From Ophioceras dolichostomum (taxonomy: Eukaryota; Ascomycota; Sordariomycetes; Magnaporthales; Ophioceraceae), in the NCBI GenBank assembly GCA_003049485.1, contig PYST01000589.1, positions 1 to 14,233 on the forward strand: DNA of 14,233 nucleotides, given 5' to 3'. A program made the translations under genes and the position numbers. Position 1 is the stretch's first letter. Each line of letters opens with the position of its first letter. Below the pieces are notes generated by a model that saw only the letters and a list, made by a program, of their open reading frames with translations, had not been told where the DNA came from and did no database searches. Below are positions 9,152 to 14,233 of the stretch, in pieces.

Positions 9152-9322
9152 CTAGTCGAAAGGGACGCGGCGCCTGACGTTCCTCAGCTTCTGAAGGAAC
9201 GATTCGGGGAGATTGTCCGGGTCCTGGACATCGACCTCTGCAAATCCATTCGTCACGCAGCTGGTTTCGAGATATTGATCGATTCGGCATCGCTGAATGC
9301 TGCGATTTCGCTTGCTAACAGA
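9152..9322 (-). pseudogene. Possible 5' coding remnant of the decayed gene
   Basis: A coding-like segment ending VDVQDPDNLPESFLQKLRNV then RRRVPFD and a TAG at 9154-9152. The TAG is directly followed by GTAGTC, a possible donor; a CTAAC branch-like word and a TTTAG acceptor (ending at 9095) follow, so this could be an upstream exon of the gene at 7565-9094 with CAG changed to TAG. Further 5' (about 9322-9285) another frame reads LASEIAAFSDAESI, which would join to DQYLETSCVTNGF only after a frame change at a GATC motif. I recognise no domain. It is also possible that this is a chance open frame. Confidence 0.3.
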
Positions 9323-9979
9323 TGCGGGGAGTGGGGAGGGGAGCCGAGAGGCGAAGAGGAGGGAGGCATGTTGAGAGGCGAGGCGGAAGGCGAGGCGGAA
9401 GGCGACATCGATACAAACGGTGTGGAAAATCTATGATCGGGTTTGTGATAGGTACCTTAGGTAGGTAGGTAGCTGTGATTCTGCGGATGTGGTTGTGATT
9501 CTGGGTGTGGTCATGATTCCTAGTGTGGTTATAGATAATTCTGGGTGTGGTTATGATTTTGGGCCCTACCCTACCTCAGGTAGGTGCCAAGTGCCTAACT
9601 TTATGCTTTCGTGCTACCTCTGCCGTATCATCATCGCGGCCCACGACCCAACTGTTGAGTGATCATTGGTTGTCCTGTACGCTGCCAACTCCTTGTACGC
9701 TCCCAACTCTTTCTTTGTTTCTGCCTTGTTTCTGCCTTTTTTTTATTTAATTTTTTTTTTCCCTACGCGCCCGGCCCCAAAAGATGTAGGCAGCAACTGG
9801 CCTGGCAGAAGAATAGGGTGGAGGAGGAGGAAGGCTGGCAGGTTTTCTTTAATTGCTGTTATGTCGTTGCGAACTTCTTTTCTCGCTGCCATTCATTCCC
9901 CTTATTGCATACCTATACTCTGTCGGAGCTAGTCCAATTTGCACGGAAAATTGTATTCATTGTTCTACCGTATTAACTT
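9323..9979. other. Spacer between two divergent decayed genes
   Basis: No gene seen. It holds a short GGCGAGGCGGAA tandem duplication (9378-9402), a GGTA cluster (9451-9473), an approximately 18-base minisatellite (9474-9563), and pyrimidine/T-rich runs at about 9731-9762. The latter could belong to the former promoter of the kinase gene starting at 9980. Confidence 0.6.
9474..9563. repeat. Imperfect 18-22-base minisatellite
   Basis: Units: 9474-9493 TGTGATTCTGCGGATGTGGT, 9494-9511 TGTGATTCTGGGTGTGGT, 9512-9529 CATGATTCCTAGTGTGGT, 9530-9551 (22 bases ending ATTCTGGGTGTGGT), and a partial TATGATTTTGGG (9552-9563). The shared core is TGATTCTGGGTGTGGT. Confidence 0.85.
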
Positions 9980-12230
9980 ATGGACGACAGCGCGAACATC
10001 ATCGCCACCCTGTACCCCGCCGAGGATGGACGACAGGCATTTTTTATGGTTACAAGGCAGGAAAATGCCCTATTCTTCGTCCGCGCGTCACCAGAACACA
10101 AGGAAGTATGTGGTGCCGAACCCAGCTCGAAACTCGTGGGGCTCCAGATCAGGTTCGACCAGGCGCGGAAGCATCGTGCTAGTGTCTCGTACGGGACCTC
10201 TGCTACCTGCGACATACGCTTCCCGGAACAGCTCCAGGGAGTCAGTCCCTTCCAGGGCCTCTTGTGCTTCGACGCGAGCAACCGTCTTGTGCTGAAAGAC
10301 TGTCGGCCCCTGCAGATGCTAGGACAGCGGAAGAACGGGATGGCCGTTTCATATAACGGCAGAGGGAGGGAAAAGCGCCGGGCTTTCACTTGGATTCTGA
10401 GTGGGACCGACTTCACCGATGGGCAAAACGTCGTGGTCTACTTCCACGACAGCCTTGCCTTTCGCGTCATCGTCCCCCCCCCCCCGCAACGGTCGTTCCG
10501 CGGCGAGCTACATGGACAACGTCGACGACGACGACGCCGCCACCGCGGCAGCCAGCGGGGCGCTGACCCCTGGTACAGGGCCTCTCTTGATCAAGCGCCG
10601 CTCTCTTGGACGCGGTGCCTCTTCTGACGTCCGTCTCTACGCCGACGTGAGCACTGGGAGCTGGTGCGCCAGGAAGGTACCGCGAGACAAGAGGCAGTTC
10701 AACGGCGTACGATGGCAGCGTGAGATGGAGTTACTACGGAGGATGTCACATGTACGTCCCCCGGTGCGTTGATGCGCTAATGCGCTAATGCACTCATAGT
10801 GCATTAATGCTTCATATCGAACATATCGAGTGCGTTGCGGAGAGTGACGAATAGTAATCAATCGCTTCTCGCTTCCCATGAACACATCGTCCGCGCCTGC
10901 TCTCGGCCATCTCGTCACCATTCCCCATCATCGACCTGGAGTACGCGCCCCATCAAACGCTGCTCGACCACCAACCATACTTGTTGGCCGAAACGCTCGG
11001 GATCCAGCGACAGCTTCTTTCTGCGCTTTCGTACCTCCACCTTCTCGAGCCGCCTATCGTTCATCGAGACATCAAGCCGGCCAACGTACTAGTCTTCGGC
11101 CTTAGCATAGACGCCGGTGCCAGCGCCGATCGCGGCATCTACGTAAAGCTGTCTGACTTTGGCTATTCTATGGACAGCGACGAAATGTTGCTTACGACCT
11201 GCGGGACGTCGCTGTACCTTGCGCCGGAAATCATACGCCAAAAACCGTACACAAGCGTGGTCGATATCTGGTCCCTCGGCGCCATGGTGTTCGACTTCGC
11301 CTTCGGCTTCCCGCCCAGGCCCAGGACCCAGAACGTAACGTGCGAATGGTGTCAGGATATCGTAGCGAGCCTCCAGAGCGAAACGCCTTCGTCCGAACTC
11401 GCCCGCTTCCTGGAGTCGTCCATGCTGGTCAGATCCCAGCCGCCGGAGGACGGCCGCAGAGTGCCTCGAGGCCGTGCCGCGGGGGCCCGGGCCTACCGCT
11501 TCGAACACGCCCAGGGCCCCCTCGCGCCAGTCCCACGCACCGGCCTGGGGCGGGGACGGCCAGCAGACGGTCCGGTCTAACAACGCACGACTACTTGACC
11601 CGAGCAGTGCGTCGTCAAGCACCCCCAAGCCTTCGGACTGCAGGCCCAGGACAAAGGTGCACCAGCACAGATCGGCAGCACCCCCTCCAAGCAGCAGCAA
11701 CTGGCCGCTTCCGGTAAGCCTCGGGGCGTCGACGACTTCGACCTCAATGCGGCGGTGGACCCGGTCCCGGTTTGGGAACCTCCTTCCGCGAGGAGCTCGG
11801 CGGCCAGGGAGCTCCCGACCTTGAGCGGATCCAGGTGCCAGGGGGTGTCGGATTCCCCGGATGGGTCCGGGTTCGAGGGGGGTTGCTCTTCGTGTTCCCC
11901 TTCTTCTTCTTGTTCCTCTTCCTCCTCCTCCTCCTCCTCCTCCTCCTCGTCGCCGTCGTCATCATTATCGTCATCAGCCATCGTTAACCGACGCTTTGAG
12001 CACCTAGACTGAGACGTAGAGGACGACGACGGGCTCGAATGCGGTCTAGAGCTTTTTTTTCGAGATGGGCGTCATCCGAGGTTTTCGACGACAACTGGCT
12101 GCGGGCGGAGCCAGCGCCCCAGGAGGCGGCTCGCTATGGAAATGGGATCGAAAGCACGGACATTGATGGCGAATACGTGGCGAGGGCCCTGGGCATCGCT
12201 CGAGAGAGAGATTCGAGGAATGGAATGTAA
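9980..12230 (+). pseudogene. Decayed FHA plus serine/threonine kinase gene
   Basis: Starts MDDSANIIATLYPAEDGRQA. An FHA-like domain follows (VSYGTSATCDIRFPEQLQG, FDASNRLVLKDC). At a C12 run (10474-10485) the frame changes; the new frame gives IKRRSLGRGASSDVRLY (glycine loop), CARKV (ATP lysine) and REMELLRRMSH, ending at a donor GTACGT (10752). EHIVR resumes at 10880, but the bases just before are CCCAT rather than an AG acceptor, and a further frame change occurs at about 10893-10898. Then come LLSAISSPFPIIDLEYAP, IVHRDIKPANVLVF (catalytic loop), KLSDFGYS (DFG), CGTSLYLAPEI (activation segment) and DIWSLGAMVFDF. At 11431-11436 another frame change separates ESSMLV from DPSRRRTAAECLEAV, the expected end of the kinase fold. 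Ser/Pro/Gln-rich tail pieces then appear in shifting frames to about 12230. The FHA-kinase order recalls Rad53/Chk2, but this looks like a fungal lineage-specific kinase. An alternative acceptor at GAG (10939) would bypass one break but delete core strands. Catalytic motifs survive, so the decay is probably recent. Confidence 0.75.
11899..11985. repeat. (TCC/TTC/GTC/ATC)n trinucleotide tract
   Basis: Pyrimidine-rich triplets with a pure (TCC)n core of about 30 bases near 11920-11949. In the local plus-strand frame this encodes a Ser/Cys run in the tail of the decayed kinase. Confidence 0.9.
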
Positions 12231-13666
12231 TGTAGCGCATTCTGCACTGTATTTCACTCCGGGATGTGCCGTGCGAGGGAGGTACCGTGGCACCCGATAC
12301 AAGTACATAACACATCTCAACAACGATACACATGACATTGCATGCCCTTTGGTCACCGTAGCTCCTGAGGATACCTAGGTAGGTACCAAGGGACTCAAAA
12401 ACCCAGAGATGAGTAGTGTTACCAAAACGTTCGGTATAATGACTGACCGGTGATCAATTCCGTACCAGGTAGGCACCTCAGGTAGGTAGGTAGGTAGGTA
12501 GGTAGCTAGGCTCAAAACCGGGCAGCAATGACGGGAAGAGAACTGGTCAATCAATGAGGGAAAAGTGTGTTGTTGTTCCTCCAGGTCCAGTAAAGACTGG
12601 ATGGCTTCCAAGAGGCGCTCTGCCCGATCTGAGTATCGATAAGAGTAATCACGTGGATTACCACGTGTCATAATGCAGCAAAGGTGCGCTCTCGTTACGT
12701 GAATTTGGCTGGAACAACTTTTCACCTTGCGAACGCTTTATCTGCAGACCCGCTCTGGCGTGTGTGATTGGCGCAAGGCAGTGCGGCTGGGGTCTGTGGC
12801 TGGGGAGATGGCTGTGCAGCACGTGACCGCCGCTTTTTTATCGTCTGGCTTTGGCGAGATAAAACACAGGTCGAGATAGTATTCAGGGAGGGTGGTCAGG
12901 ACACGGCAACGAGAAGAAGCCTGGCCGTCTCTGTCAAATCAAGGCAGACCAAGGAGGAAGCAAAGCATTTTATTCACTAGACCGCCACCGCCGCCGCAGT
13001 GCAACACAACGTAGGTTAAAAGCAGAGCTGAGGGAAAGACAGGGGTTGGGGGATGATGATGATAAGCATGATAACAGAGGAGAGAAGGGAAAAAGAAATA
13101 ACGCATCGTTCCTCCGCTCTGTCTGCGGTCCTCCAGGAAATATAGATATCGTCGCGGGCAAACGTGGCCATCCGACCAGAAGTGAAATAGTGGCTGGCAG
13201 TGTGTGTGTGCAGCAAACACACAGTGGAAGATGAAGAAGGTAAGAGAAAGATAGAGATAGAGATAGAGAGAATGGGAGAGAAAGCGCAACGCAGGGGGAG
13301 AAAGCCAGGTCAGACTCGGTCGATCGATCGGCCTCTCCCCTATCGACCGATAAATGTCCCTGACCTGCCAACGTCCCGATGAAATGGCAAGCTTGGTTGT
13401 TGATGCCACAGAGGAAGCATGAAGGGGAAAGAAAAATCGCAAGGAGAGGAGATGAAGGTAAAGAAAAGTGAAAAAAAAAACAAGGCGACTAAAAAAGCAA
13501 GGCAACTCCTCCGCGAAACGCGCCAACCTATGCATATATGTTAATGCCTTCAATTCTTCTTTGTTGCTCCCTCCCTCCTTATCAAGTCCGTCCTTCGTGT
13601 TAATAAAATGGAGAGGCTTCTGCTGTTCTCCCTTCTCGTACTTTTTTTTTTTCTGCGTCTTCTCTC
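12231..13666. other. Intergenic region between 3' ends, no clear gene
   Basis: I see no convincing gene between the end of the decayed kinase and the 3' end of the WD40 gene. It contains GGTA clusters (12372-12387, 12481-12510), a paired E-box palindrome (12650-12667), a third CACGTG (12820-12825), AGATAG repeats (about 13250-13280) and a GATC repeat (13320-13330). The minus-strand frame at 12939-13670 (243 residues) is Ser/Leu/Phe-rich pyrimidine-tract translation without motifs. Confidence 0.5.
12650..12667. promoter_or_regulatory. Palindromic pair of E-boxes
   Basis: CACGTGG-ATTA-CCACGTG: two CACGTG boxes, each extended by one G/C, form a perfect inverted repeat of 7 bases around a 4-base spacer. 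A third CACGTG is at 12820-12825. The arrangement suits two bHLH dimers (Cbf1/Pho4-like or SREBP-like). No clear gene starts nearby, so the target is unknown. Confidence 0.4.
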
Positions 13667-14069
13667 TCAACCATTCAGAAGGGCAAGGCGAGAGGCAAGA
13701 CTATTGTAGGTGTACGAAGCCTTGGCGATCGAGAACCTGCTGAGTCTGTGTTCTCTATTCGACCAACTAAAGAAAGGAAGCGGGCGTGAAAAGTAATGGG
13801 TAGGTAGTTAGATATATTGTAGATAGAAAATTTTTTTCCCACCCTACGGCAGGAATCTAGTCCACGCGGGAGGAGAGGGGGGAGTGTCAGCAGAGAGCAG
13901 TGAGGACGAAAAAGGCAAACTCACATTCTGATCTTGCCGTCGTCACCGCAGCTGGCGAACATGCACGGGTCCGCCGGGTTCCAAGACACCGAATTGCAGC
14001 GGATCTTATGTGCGTCCAGTGCGCAAACCAGGGCGCCCGTCGCCTTGTGCCAGATGACAAGCTTGCCAT
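13667..14069 (-). CDS. GID7: WD40 protein, Gid7/WDR26-like, C-terminal exons (5' partial)
   Basis: Two exons are visible: 14069-13925 and the last exon 13766-13667, ending at TGA 13669-13667; 80 full residues in all. The first encodes GKLVIWHKATGALVCALDAH then KIRCNSVSWNPADPCMFASC and GDDGKIR. A split codon joins IWSN in the last exon. This is a WD40 repeat. The order xxVxIWHK ... VSWNP ... M(F/M)AS ... DDxxxRIW is what I know from the C-terminus of WDR26/Gid7, the WD40 subunit of the GID/CTLH E3 ubiquitin ligase, which in yeast degrades gluconeogenic enzymes. Splice evidence: acceptor CACAG (ending 14070) with a CTAAC branch word about 25 bases upstream, donor GTGAGT at 13924-13919, acceptor TTTAG ending 13767. 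The alternative acceptor near 13860 would give an early stop and lose the final Trp. A 29-residue tail follows IWSN. The rest of the gene lies beyond the window, so other WD40 proteins remain possible. Confidence 0.72.
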
Positions 14070-14095
14070 CTGTGCCCGATGAATAGGAGAACAGT

Positions 14096-14172
14096 TAGTC
14101 GGTCGGTCGGTCAGTCAGTCAGCGAGCCAGGCAGTCAGCCAGGCAGCTCGGCAGCTAGGCAGCCAGGCTGCA
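14096..14172. repeat. GTCG/GTCA/GCCAG short tandem repeats in intron
   Basis: Four-base units (GTCG, then GTCA) followed by AGGCAG/GGCAGC-type units. They lie in the intron 5' of the WD40 exon at 14069-13925, whose branch word and acceptor are just downstream on the minus strand. Confidence 0.85.
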
Positions 14173-14233
14173 AGCTAGTCCGCCAGAGAATCAAACAAAA
14201 GAAAGCGCTCGAACAAGCCCGAAAGAAGAGAAA

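Noticed and set aside
12939..13670. 243-residue minus-strand open frame
   Set aside because: Overlaps the last exon end of the WD40 gene only by its edge. Composition is that of pyrimidine-rich DNA with no motif.
13887..14069. 60-residue minus-strand frame beginning at ATG 14069
   Set aside because: It is the wrong frame of the WD40 exon. The WD40 reading starts two bases later and matches a known repeat pattern with proper splice sites.
1..14233. tRNA, rRNA, CRISPR array, or intact transposon
   Set aside because: I looked for cloverleaf-like pairs, spaced identical repeats and terminal inverted repeats or transposase motifs, and found none that I could support.

Overview
The window looks like nuclear DNA of a filamentous ascomycete, probably a Sordariomycete (the order is a guess). 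The genes have short introns (125 to 236 nt) with fungal donors (GTATGT, GTAAGT, GTGAGT). The intergenic DNA is rich in GGTA tetranucleotide runs and other microsatellites. The one complete, confidently recognised gene is a fungal Vps1-type dynamin.

Layout. 1-2218 has no convincing gene. 2219-2935 (minus) encodes a predicted tail-anchored coiled-coil protein with no recognised homologue. 3168-6036 (minus) is a complete five-exon VPS1 gene for a 700-residue dynamin-like GTPase; three of its four introns carry microsatellites or minisatellites. 6037-7564 is its upstream DNA, with a degenerate duplicated block, an E-box and a small palindrome. 7565-9094 (minus) is a broken gene that resembles a fungal protein family of unknown function, recognised by a DKLATWIEF motif; it has stops and frame changes, and a further coding-like remnant lies just upstream (9152-9322). 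9980-12230 (plus) is a broken FHA plus serine/threonine kinase gene. Its kinase motifs are still readable, but the reading frame changes several times and one splice acceptor appears to be lost. 12231-13666 has no clear gene but contains a paired, palindromic E-box. 13667-14069 (minus) holds the last two exons of a WD40 protein of the Gid7/WDR26 type, whose 5' part lies beyond the window.

How it fits together. VPS1 and GID7 are ordinary housekeeping genes (membrane fission; the GID/CTLH ubiquitin ligase). The segment between them holds two divergently oriented, decaying genes that look like members of lineage-expanded fungal families. VPS1 reads through 701 codons without an error, so the many frame breaks in the neighbours are more likely real decay than poor sequence. 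Two of the breaks lie in homopolymers and should be confirmed. I do not see a complete novel system. The most interesting items are the decayed kinase/DKLATWIEF divergent pair, the orphan tail-anchored protein with an internal duplication, and the concentration of purine/pyrimidine repeats in VPS1 introns.
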